The notes below the pieces were generated by a model. It did no database searches. It was not told where the DNA came from and saw only the letters and a program-made list of their open reading frames with translations. 6,892 nucleotides of DNA, taken from Acidothermales bacterium (lineage in GTDB: Bacteria > Actinomycetota > Actinomycetes > Streptosporangiales > WHST01). Location: NCBI GenBank assembly GCA_017354575.1, contig JAFMQP010000214.1, positions 1 through 6,892 of the forward strand. The letters are read 5' to 3'. Of this stretch, positions 1 through 5,144 are shown piece by piece; the stretch's first letter is position 1, and every line of letters begins with the position of its first letter. The position numbers and the translations under genes were made by a program.

Positions 1-4
1 CATA

Positions 5-52
5 TCGTGTGAAGCCCTGGTTGATCATGAGAACATGATCAACCAGGGCTTT
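5..52. repeat. Hairpin repeat copy 1, probable 3'-end structure of the phosphatase-kinase operon
   Basis: Positions 12-29 and 34-51 form a perfect 18-bp inverted repeat around the 4-base loop AGAA, with AAGCCC at the outside and TGATCATG at the loop end. The stem starts 68 bases after the stop codon of the minus-strand phosphatase gene, so it lies at the 3' end of that operon. There is no long T-tract. Read on the minus strand the stem is followed by CACACG, and on the plus strand by TGTCG. It could act as a bidirectional terminator without a U-tract, or as an mRNA 3'-end stabiliser. Bases 5-46 match the reverse complement of 3825-3866 at 41 of 42 positions, so it belongs to a repeat family and is not a unique terminator. 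The structure is seen directly; the terminator role is inferred. Confidence 0.8.
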
Positions 53-57
53 GTCGT

Positions 58-85
58 CGTCCGGCACGGGATCGTCCGGGACGGG
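58..85. repeat. Short direct repeat in the 3' region of the phosphatase gene
   Basis: Two 13-base units, 58-70 and 73-85, differ at one base (CGTCCGGCACGGG and CGTCCGGGACGGG) and are separated by two bases. They lie between the hairpin repeat and the phosphatase stop codon. They may be simple GC-rich slippage, and no function is evident. The rest of 1-119 holds only this and the hairpin repeat; I see no gene there. Confidence 0.4.
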
Positions 86-119
86 CAGGGCAGGGCCTCA
101 GGGCGGGGGCGTCAGCGGC

Positions 120-917
120 TCAGCGCAGGCGCTCGCCGGTGAAGCCCAGCACGTCGGCGAACTGGGGGTAGAGGGTGCGGCCGGCGACGAGCACCGCCTG
201 GGTCGGCGGCCCGGACCTGCCGGTGCCCACGCCGACCACCGCGCCCGCCTCCTGCGCGACGAGGTTCGCGCCGGCGACGTCCCAGTGGTTCAGGTCGTCC
301 TCGTAGAACGCGTCGGCGAGTCCGGCGGCGACGTCGACGATGTCGACGGCGGCCGAACCTGCCCGCCTGACGTCCCTGACCGTCGGCAGGACGCTCGCGA
401 TCAGTCGGCCCTGCTCGCCGCGTCGGCGCGCGTCGTAGGAGAACCCGGTCGCCAGCATGGCCTGGCCGATCTCGCGTGGGTCGTTGGCGGTGAGCCGGAC
501 GCCGTCGCGGTACGCCCCGCCGCCGCGGGTCGCCTGGTACATCTCGCCGCGGGGCGGGACGTACACGGCGGCGGCGAGCACCTGCTCGGCGTCCTCGACC
601 GCGACGGATACGGCCCAGTCGGCGCGCCCGTACAGGTAGTTCACGGTGCCGTCGAGCGGGTCGACGACCCAGCCGAGTCCGCTGCTGCCCGAGTGCGCGC
701 CGGACTCCTCGCCGAGCACGGCGTCGTCGGGACGCGCGGCGGCGATCGTCGAGCGCACGGTGTCCTCGGCGGCACGGTCCGCGTCGGACACGACGTCCGT
801 GGCGGACGACTTCGTGTGCACCTCGAGCGGGCCCGTCCTGCGCTCCAGCAGCAGCTCACCGGCCGCCCGCGCCGCCTTCACCGCGAGGTCGGCGAGCTCG
901 GTCAGGTCGCGGGTCAT
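120..917 (-). CDS. Inositol monophosphatase family protein (Mg-dependent sugar/inositol phosphatase)
   Basis: The 265-residue protein has the usual length and all metal-site motifs of the IMPase superfamily: GEESG (residues 69-73, with E70), WVVDPLDGTVNY (83-94, with D86 and D89 as metal ligands, then the GT phosphate-binding pair) and HWDVAGANL (211-219, with D213). RRAGSAAVD (184-192) is also typical. Family members hydrolyse phosphate monoesters such as myo-inositol-1-phosphate, histidinol phosphate or other sugar phosphates. The substrate cannot be read from the sequence. The protein is probably cytosolic, with no signal peptide or membrane segment. The start is the ATG at 917, whose last base pairs with the kinase stop as ATGA (914-917), implying translational coupling in one operon. 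Longer in-frame extensions upstream lie inside the kinase gene and are not credible. The family is very secure; the substrate is unknown. Confidence 0.93.
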   Translation of the reverse strand: MTRDLTELADLAVKAARAAGELLLERRTGPLEVHTKSSATDVVSDADRAAEDTVRSTIAAARPDDAVLGEESGAHSGSSGLGWVVDPLDGTVNYLYGRADWAVSVAVEDAEQVLAAAVYVPPRGEMYQATRGGGAYRDGVRLTANDPREIGQAMLATGFSYDARRRGEQGRLIASVLPTVRDVRRAGSAAVDIVDVAAGLADAFYEDDLNHWDVAGANLVAQEAGAVVGVGTGRSGPPTQAVLVAGRTLYPQFADVLGFTGERLR

Positions 918-2395
918 GTCGTCCTCCTCGCGAGTCGGCGGGACGCCTCGGCCAGCCCGTCCTGCAGGGACAGGAAGACCTGGTAGCCCTCCTCGTAGGC
1001 GAGCTCGGCCTTCGCCGTCGGCTCCACCGGCGAGCCCAGCCGGACGACGCCGGCGGCGTCGCCCCAGTCGGGGTACAGCCCGATGCCCACGCCGGCAGCG
1101 GCCGCGGTGCCGAGCGCCGCGCCCGGATGGCCGGCGACGGGGTAGAGCGGGCGGCCGAGCACGTCCGCGAGGATCCGCAGCCACAGCGCCGACCTGGCGC
1201 CGGTGCCCGCCACCCGGCCCAGCCCGAGCCGCACCCCGCGTTCGCCGAGGACCTCGATCTGCTGGCGGAACCCGTACGCCACCGCCTCCAGGCAGGCGCG
1301 GTACACGTCCGCGCGGTCGTGGTCACGGCCCAGGCCCACGAACGAGCCGCGCAGCACCGAGTCGTGCAACGGCGATCCCGTGCCGTCGAGGTACGGCAGG
1401 CACACGACGGACGCCGGCGCGCGCTCGGCCGCCTCGCGGTCGAGCTGGTCGAGCCGGACGTCGCCGGTGAGCCGGGAGACCCAGGACGCGGGCGCGCCGG
1501 TCGCGACCACGCCGCCCGCCAGCCAGCGCCCGGGAGCGGGATGGGCGTCGACGGTGAGGCGGCGGTCGAGCGGCCGGTCGGCGGACACCACGAGCGCGGC
1601 GCACGAGTCATCCAGCCGCAGCAGCCAGTCGCCGGGATCGGTGAGGCCGGCGGCGTACGCCGAGAGCACGTGCTCCGCGCCGCCGACGACGATCGGGGTA
1701 CCTGCGGTGAGCCCGGTCGCCGCGGCCGCCTTCGTGCTGACCGTGCCGACCTTCGTGCCGCAGCCGCGGGGCGCCCGCAGCTGCCTGCCCGAGATGCAGG
1801 CGGCGTCGACGACGAGGCCGGACGGTTCGCCGTCGAGCGTGTACAGGCCGCTCGCCAGCGCCCAGTTCGTCTCCACGTGCACGTCCGCGCCGAGGACGCA
1901 GGCCAGCCAGTCGTACCCGCCGAGCACCGCGGCGGTGTTGCGCCACACGTCCGGCTCGTGCGTCGCGAGCCAGACGAGCGTCGGCGCCACCGACTGCCGG
2001 GTGAGCGGAGCGCCGGTCTCGGCCAACAGGTCCGCCTCGCCGAGCCGTTGCCGCAGCTCGTCGGCCTCGACGGCGGCGCGGTCGTCGTCCGGCAGGATCG
2101 CCCGGCGCAGGGGCCGCCCGGTGGCGCCGGTGGGCAGGACCGCGGGGACGCTGCCGGAGACGGCGACCGCGGCGACGTCCGTGCCCCTGCCGCCGATGTG
2201 CGCGAGCACCCGGGGCACAAGCGCGCAGACGTCCGCCCACCAGGCGGCCGGATCGGCCTCCGCCCAACCGGGGTTGGGCCGGTGCACCCGCGCGGGCAGG
2301 TGGTCCGCCGCCACGGCACCGCCGCGCCCGGCGTCCACGACGACTAGCGTGGTGGCCGTGGCACCGAGGTCGACGCCGAGCAGCAGGTCGGGCAC
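914..2395 (-). CDS. FGGY-family carbohydrate kinase (xylulokinase-like), divergent active site
   Basis: The 493-residue protein has typical FGGY kinase length, with two actin-like domains (roughly 1-235 and 236-493). Recognisable family landmarks are LGVDLGATATT (6-16, phosphate loop), AVSGSVPAVLP (78-88), GRPLRRAILPDDDRA (93-107), GTPIVVGGAEH (232-242), LPYLDGTGSPLHD (333-345) and VAGTGARSALWLRILADVLGRP (395-416). These kinases phosphorylate a sugar or polyol with ATP in the cytosol. The substrate here is unknown. Several key positions are unusual: the catalytic Asp expected in the GG-x-D motif is Glu (E241), the Trp of the usual ILWxDxR motif is Pro (P102), and the usual second phosphate motif GT(S/T) is DDS (262-264). 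I chose the GTG at 2395 because it is preceded by GGAGG at 8 bases and places the nucleotide loop at the N-terminus. A 40-residue in-frame extension to 2515 is Arg-rich, unlike the family, and would run over the start of the divergent gene. It is co-transcribed with the phosphatase. Confidence 0.9.
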   Translation of the reverse strand: MPDLLLGVDLGATATTLVVVDAGRGGAVAADHLPARVHRPNPGWAEADPAAWWADVCALVPRVLAHIGGRGTDVAAVAVSGSVPAVLPTGATGRPLRRAILPDDDRAAVEADELRQRLGEADLLAETGAPLTRQSVAPTLVWLATHEPDVWRNTAAVLGGYDWLACVLGADVHVETNWALASGLYTLDGEPSGLVVDAACISGRQLRAPRGCGTKVGTVSTKAAAATGLTAGTPIVVGGAEHVLSAYAAGLTDPGDWLLRLDDSCAALVVSADRPLDRRLTVDAHPAPGRWLAGGVVATGAPASWVSRLTGDVRLDQLDREAAERAPASVVCLPYLDGTGSPLHDSVLRGSFVGLGRDHDRADVYRACLEAVAYGFRQQIEVLGERGVRLGLGRVAGTGARSALWLRILADVLGRPLYPVAGHPGAALGTAAAAGVGIGLYPDWGDAAGVVRLGSPVEPTAKAELAYEEGYQVFLSLQDGLAEASRRLARRTT

Positions 2396-2403
2396 CCGCC
2401 CAT

Positions 2404-2408
2404 CCTCC
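2404..2408 (-). promoter_or_regulatory. Ribosome binding site that fixes the kinase start
   Basis: On the minus strand GGAGG is followed by 8 bases and then GTG at 2395-2393. No other in-frame start near the N-terminal LGVDLG motif has a comparable site, so it decides in favour of the GTG start. Confidence 0.7.
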
Positions 2409-2432
2409 ACCAGGCGCTCCCCCCGAGCCGGG

Positions 2433-2446
2433 AGCCGGGCCCGGCT
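2433..2446. repeat. Perfect 14-base palindrome in the kinase leader
   Basis: AGCCGGGCCCGGCT is a perfect palindrome abutting the shared operator-like block on its kinase-proximal side. The leader also contains two further copies of the GAGCCGGG/CCCGGCTC word (2424-2438), so several alternative GC hairpins are possible in the kinase mRNA leader. GC-rich palindromes arise easily in this composition, so the functional meaning is weak. Confidence 0.4.
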
Positions 2447-2469
2447 GGGATTCCGGGTGTGGCGGAGTC
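2434..2469 (-). promoter_or_regulatory. Operator-like inverted repeat upstream of the kinase, shared with fba
   Basis: Bases 2449-2469 form an inverted repeat, GATTCCG - 7 bases - CGGAGTC, with one mismatch between the arms. Read on the minus strand, 2466-2434 match 5923-5955 upstream of fba at 30 of 33 positions, including a 20-base identical core TCCGCCACACCCGGAATCCC. Even the spacer between the arms is identical. The site lies about 50 bases before the kinase start. On the other side it lies 33 bases before the start of the dehydrogenase gene, so it could influence both divergent units. A weak -10-like TACGACT precedes the core on the minus strand. I do not recognise the cognate regulator. 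The repeat is seen; the operator role is inferred. Confidence 0.6.
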
Positions 2470-2502
2470 GTAGCCGTCGGTGCGACGTGCGAGGCTTTCC
2501 CC

Positions 2503-3261
2503 ATGGCACGCGCACTCGTTACCGGAGCGACGGCCGGTCTCGGCCGGGCGTTCGCCGGACGACTCGCCGAGGCGGGCTGGGACCTCGTCCTCGTCGCCCG
2601 TGACGCGCAGCGCCTCGGACAGGCGGCCAAGGAGCTGCGCAGGTACGCGGTCGACGTCGACGTGCTGCCGGCGGACCTCGACGACGACGAGGATCTCGGC
2701 GCCGTGGAGCGCAGGCTCGGCGACGACGCCGAGCCGGTCGACATGCTCGTCAACAACGCGGGCTTCGCGATCAGGCGGGACTTCATGGCCAGCTCCGTCG
2801 ACGACGAGGACCGCATGCTGCGGGTGCTCGTCCGGGCGGTGCTGCGGCTCACCCACGTCGCGGTGCACGCGATGGTGCGGCGCGGGCAGGGCGTCGTGCT
2901 CAACGTGTCGAGCGTGGCCGGCTTCGCCCCGCAGAGCACCTACAACGCGGCGAAGGCGTACGTCACGACGCTCACCGAGAGCGTCGCCACCGATCTGCAC
3001 GGCACCGGCGTGCACGTGATGGCCGTCTGCCCCGGGTACACGCACACCGAGTTCCACGACCGCGCCGGCATCGACAAGAGCAACATGCCGGGCGTGCTGT
3101 GGCTCGACGTCGACCAGGTGGTCGACGGTGCGCTCGCCGACCTGCGCCGTGGCAAGGTGGTCAGCGTCCCGACGCTGCGGTACAAGCTCGTCGCCGCGGG
3201 CGCCCGGCTCGCGCCGCGCGCGCTGGTGACGGCGGTCAGCAGCCGGCTGGGCCGGGGCTAG
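2503..3261 (+). CDS. Classical short-chain dehydrogenase/reductase (SDR)
   Basis: The 252-residue protein carries the full classical SDR signature: the NAD(P)-binding TGATAGLG (7-14) after strand ALV, a basic ARD (32-34) that hints at NADP preference, the acidic pair after the third strand (AADLD-like, 57-62), NNAG (84-87), NVSS (134-137) and the catalytic YNAAK (Y147, K151). The Ser-to-Tyr spacing is 10 residues, shorter than the common 13. From memory, this short loop (SVAGF...TYxAAK) is usual in an actinobacterial subfamily related to DltE/COG0300, often found next to pyrE. CPGYTHTEFHDRAGI (191-205) after the catalytic helix also fits that group. The oxidised or reduced substrate is unknown. 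The start is the ATG at 2503, with no clear Shine-Dalgarno. GAGGCT six bases upstream may be a degenerate -10 of a leaderless transcript. pyrE follows after 10 bases. Confidence 0.92.
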   Translation: MARALVTGATAGLGRAFAGRLAEAGWDLVLVARDAQRLGQAAKELRRYAVDVDVLPADLDDDEDLGAVERRLGDDAEPVDMLVNNAGFAIRRDFMASSVDDEDRMLRVLVRAVLRLTHVAVHAMVRRGQGVVLNVSSVAGFAPQSTYNAAKAYVTTLTESVATDLHGTGVHVMAVCPGYTHTEFHDRAGIDKSNMPGVLWLDVDQVVDGALADLRRGKVVSVPTLRYKLVAAGARLAPRALVTAVSSRLGRG

Positions 3262-3264
3262 GCT
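3259..3264 (+). promoter_or_regulatory. Candidate -10 box of a leaderless pyrE promoter
   Basis: TAGGCT lies exactly seven bases before the pyrE ATG, matching the TANNNT-N7-ATG arrangement of leaderless actinobacterial genes. There is no Shine-Dalgarno in the short gap. The first three bases of the hexamer are also the TAG stop codon of the dehydrogenase gene. No convincing -35 hexamer is visible inside the upstream gene. pyrE could therefore have its own promoter in addition to read-through from the dehydrogenase gene. Confidence 0.5.
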
Positions 3265-3271
3265 GCCCCTC

Positions 3272-3805
3272 ATGGCCGATCGCGACGACCTGCTCGCTCT
3301 CATCGACGAACGTGCGATCGTCCGCGGCAAGGTGGTGCTGTCGTCCGGCCGCGAGGCCGACTACTACATCGACCTGCGCAAGGTCGCGCTCGACGGCGAG
3401 GGCGCGCCGCTCGTCGGGCGGGTGATGCGCGAGCTGACCGCCGACTGGGAGTACGACGCCGTCGGCGGGCTGACGCTCGGCGCCGACCCGGTGGCCGCCG
3501 CGATGCTGCACGCCGCCGCCGCGGCCGGCGACCGGCTGGACGCGTTCGTCGTCCGCAAGGAGGGCAAGGCGCACGGCCTGCAGCGCCGCATCGAGGGGCC
3601 GGACGTCACCGGCCGCAAGGTGCTCGCGCTGGAGGACACGTCCACGACGGGCGGGTCCGTGCTGGCCGCCGTCGACGCGTTGCGGAAGGCGGGCGCCGAG
3701 GTCGTCGGCGTCGCCGTCATCGTCGAACGCGGTGCCCGTGCCGCCGTCGAGGCCCGCGGACTCCCGTACCGCGCGGCCTTCGAGGCCGCCGACCTCGCGC
3801 TCTGA
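3272..3805 (+). CDS. pyrE: Orotate phosphoribosyltransferase
   Basis: PyrE converts orotate and PRPP to orotidine 5'-monophosphate and pyrophosphate, the fifth step of de novo pyrimidine synthesis. The enzyme is a cytosolic dimer. The 177-residue length is normal for the compact actinobacterial form. Visible motifs are the N-terminal SSGREADYYIDLRKV (24-38), the orotate/PRPP region GGLTLGADPVAAA (65-77), the flexible catalytic loop RKEGKAHG (95-102, supplied by the partner subunit in the dimer) and the PRPP-binding loop VLALEDTSTTGGS (117-129). The TS of EDTSTTGGS is typical of actinobacterial PyrE. The ATG start at 3272 follows the dehydrogenase stop by 10 bases and has no ribosome site, which fits either leaderless initiation or coupling. 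A hairpin repeat begins about 20 bases after the stop codon. Confidence 0.95.
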   Translation: MADRDDLLALIDERAIVRGKVVLSSGREADYYIDLRKVALDGEGAPLVGRVMRELTADWEYDAVGGLTLGADPVAAAMLHAAAAAGDRLDAFVVRKEGKAHGLQRRIEGPDVTGRKVLALEDTSTTGGSVLAAVDALRKAGAEVVGVAVIVERGARAAVEARGLPYRAAFEAADLAL

Positions 3806-3824
3806 ACGTCCGACCAGCCAGTGT

Positions 3825-3866
3825 CTGGTTGATCATGTTCTCATGATCGACCAGGGCTTCACACGA
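3825..3866. repeat. Hairpin repeat copy 2, downstream of pyrE
   Basis: Arms CTGGTTGATCATG (3825-3837) and CATGATCGACCAG (3842-3854) pair around loop TTCT as a 13-bp stem with one G-T wobble. The 42 bases match the reverse complement of 5-46 with one difference, at 3849. The element starts 19 bases after the pyrE stop and, read in the pyrE direction, has the same orientation as copy 1 has after the phosphatase gene. Both therefore sit as 3'-end elements followed by CACACGA. This copy lacks the outer AAGCCC left arm that makes copy 1 an 18-bp stem. It is a likely terminator or mRNA-end stabiliser, or a dispersed palindromic element; the role is inferred. Confidence 0.75.
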
Positions 3867-3875
3867 CGTGCAGGG

Positions 3876-3891
3876 CGTGCGAAGCCCTGGT
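3876..3891. repeat. Half-copy of the hairpin repeat
   Basis: CGTGCGAAGCCCTGGT at 3876-3891 matches CGTGTGAAGCCCTGGT at 6-21 of copy 1 except for one base. It is therefore one outer arm of the repeat without the rest. It is complementary to 3851-3861 of copy 2 through GAAGCCCTGGT (3881-3891 with ACCAGGGCTTC), allowing an 11-bp stem. CGTGTGAAG appears once more at 3896-3904. The rest of 3806-3935 contains no gene, and I see no clear promoter for the next gene. Confidence 0.6.
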
Positions 3892-3935
3892 CCGCCGTGT
3901 GAAGGTTGAGCGAGACGACCTCGAGAGGGCAGCCG

Positions 3936-5144
3936 ATGAGTGAGTACGACGTCGCCGCGGTGCGGGCGCACTTCCCCGCGCTGGCCGAGGGAGCCGCGCA
4001 CTTCGACGGGCCCGGCGGGTCGCAGACGCCGGACGTGGTGGCCGACGCCGTCGCCGACACGCTGCGCGCGGCGGTCGCCAACCGCGGCCGCGTCACCGCC
4101 GCGGAACGCCGCGCCGACGACGTCGTCACCGAGGCCCGCGCCGCGGCGGCGGACCTGCTCGGCGCCGACCCCCGCGGCGTCGTCTTCGGCCGCAGCATGA
4201 CGCAGCTGACCTACGACTTCTCCCGGGCGCTCGCCAGGCACTGGCGGCCCGGCGACGAGGTCGTGGTCACCAGCCTCGACCACGACGCCAACATCCGCCC
4301 CTGGGTGCAGGCGGCGGACGCGGCGGACGCGGACGTGCGCTGGGCCGAGTTCGACCCGGCGTCCGGTGAGCTCGAGACCGACGTCGTCGCCGGCCTGCTG
4401 ACCGACCGGACGCGCGTCGTCGCCGTCACCGGCGCGTCCAACCTCCTCGGTACGCGGCCGGACGTCCCCGCCATCGCCAAGGCCGTGCACGCGGCCGGCG
4501 CGTTGCTCTACGTCGACGGCGTGCACCTCACGCCGCACGCACCCGTGGACGTCGCCGCGCTCGGTGCCGACCTCTACGCCTGTTCGCCGTACAAGTTCCT
4601 CGGCCCGCACCTCGGGCTGCTCGCCGGCTCGCCGGAGACGCTGGACCGGGTCACGCCGGACAAGCTCCGCCCGATGAGCGACGACGTCCCCGAGCGGTTC
4701 GAGCAGGGCACCCTGCCGTACGAGCAGCTCGCCGGTACGACGGCCGCGATCGACTTCCTGGCGGCCCTCGTGCCCGGCAGCGGCGACCGGCGCGCCAGGC
4801 TCACCACGTCGATGGCGGTGCTCGAGGCGTACGAGCTCGGCCTGTTCCGGCGGCTCACGGACGGCCTCGCCACGGTCGACGGCCTGGTGACGTACGGACG
4901 GGCGGTACGGCGCACGCCGACGGTGCTGTTCTCGGTGCCGGGCCTCGCACCGCAACGGGTGCACGAGGGCCTCGCCGAACGGAACGTCAACGCGCCCGCC
5001 GGCAGTTTCTACGCCGTCGAGCCCGCCGACCGCCTCGGCCTTGGCCGGGCCGGCGCCGTGCGCGCGGGCATCGCCGCGTACACGGACGACGACGACGTCG
5101 ACCGGCTGGTCGAGGGCGTCAGGGAGATTGCCGCTCGGCCTTGA
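3936..5144 (+). CDS. Cysteine desulfurase-like class V aminotransferase-fold PLP protein (VC1184-type, no catalytic Cys)
   Basis: The 402-residue protein has the fold of class V aminotransferases and SufS-type enzymes. The PLP site is intact: H116 in SLDHDANIRPW (113-123) stacks on the cofactor, D194 in YVDGVHLTPH (192-201) binds the pyridine nitrogen, and K220 in SPYKFLGPH (217-225) forms the Schiff base. FDGPGGSQTP (23-32) near the N-terminus and the short N-terminus are hallmarks of the family described as cysteine desulfurase-like, VC1184 subfamily (TIGR01976), whose function is unknown as far as I know. The C-terminal region where SufS/CsdB enzymes carry the persulfide cysteine has none (NAPAGSFYAVEP instead), and the only Cys is C216 beside the PLP lysine. 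Classical desulfurase activity is therefore unlikely. I chose the ATG at 3936 with AGAGGG just upstream. A TTG at 3906 would add 10 residues. The gene is monocistronic, between the repeat region and the convergent DedA gene. Confidence 0.88.
   Translation: MSEYDVAAVRAHFPALAEGAAHFDGPGGSQTPDVVADAVADTLRAAVANRGRVTAAERRADDVVTEARAAAADLLGADPRGVVFGRSMTQLTYDFSRALARHWRPGDEVVVTSLDHDANIRPWVQAADAADADVRWAEFDPASGELETDVVAGLLTDRTRVVAVTGASNLLGTRPDVPAIAKAVHAAGALLYVDGVHLTPHAPVDVAALGADLYACSPYKFLGPHLGLLAGSPETLDRVTPDKLRPMSDDVPERFEQGTLPYEQLAGTTAAIDFLAALVPGSGDRRARLTTSMAVLEAYELGLFRRLTDGLATVDGLVTYGRAVRRTPTVLFSVPGLAPQRVHEGLAERNVNAPAGSFYAVEPADRLGLGRAGAVRAGIAAYTDDDDVDRLVEGVREIAARP

Noticed and set aside
918..1184. Upstream extension of the phosphatase frame to 1184
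   Set aside because: It lies inside the kinase coding sequence, is Arg/Gly-rich, and the ATG at 917 gives a normal IMPase N-terminus with ATGA coupling.
1127..2347. 406-residue open frame on the plus strand opposite the kinase, and a related 466-residue frame at 1203-2603
   Set aside because: Composition is Arg/Gly/Ala/Pro-rich with no domain motif, and it is antisense to a clearly coding FGGY gene. This is a normal artefact of GC-rich third positions.
2396..2515. N-terminal 40-residue extension of the kinase to 2515
   Set aside because: The extension is Arg-rich, unlike FGGY N-termini, would run through the operator-like repeat and overlap the divergent dehydrogenase start, and the GTG at 2395 has a proper ribosome site.
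4311..4335. Small tandem GCGGCGGAC/GCGGAC repeat in the PLP enzyme gene
   Set aside because: It encodes Ala-Ala-Asp repeats in a surface stretch and is a common GC-rich slippage product with no sign of wider significance.
3717..4964. 415-residue open frame on the minus strand opposite the PLP enzyme
   Set aside because: It spans the antisense of pyrE's end, the repeat region and the aminotransferase-like gene, is Arg/Val/Gly-rich, and has no recognisable motif.
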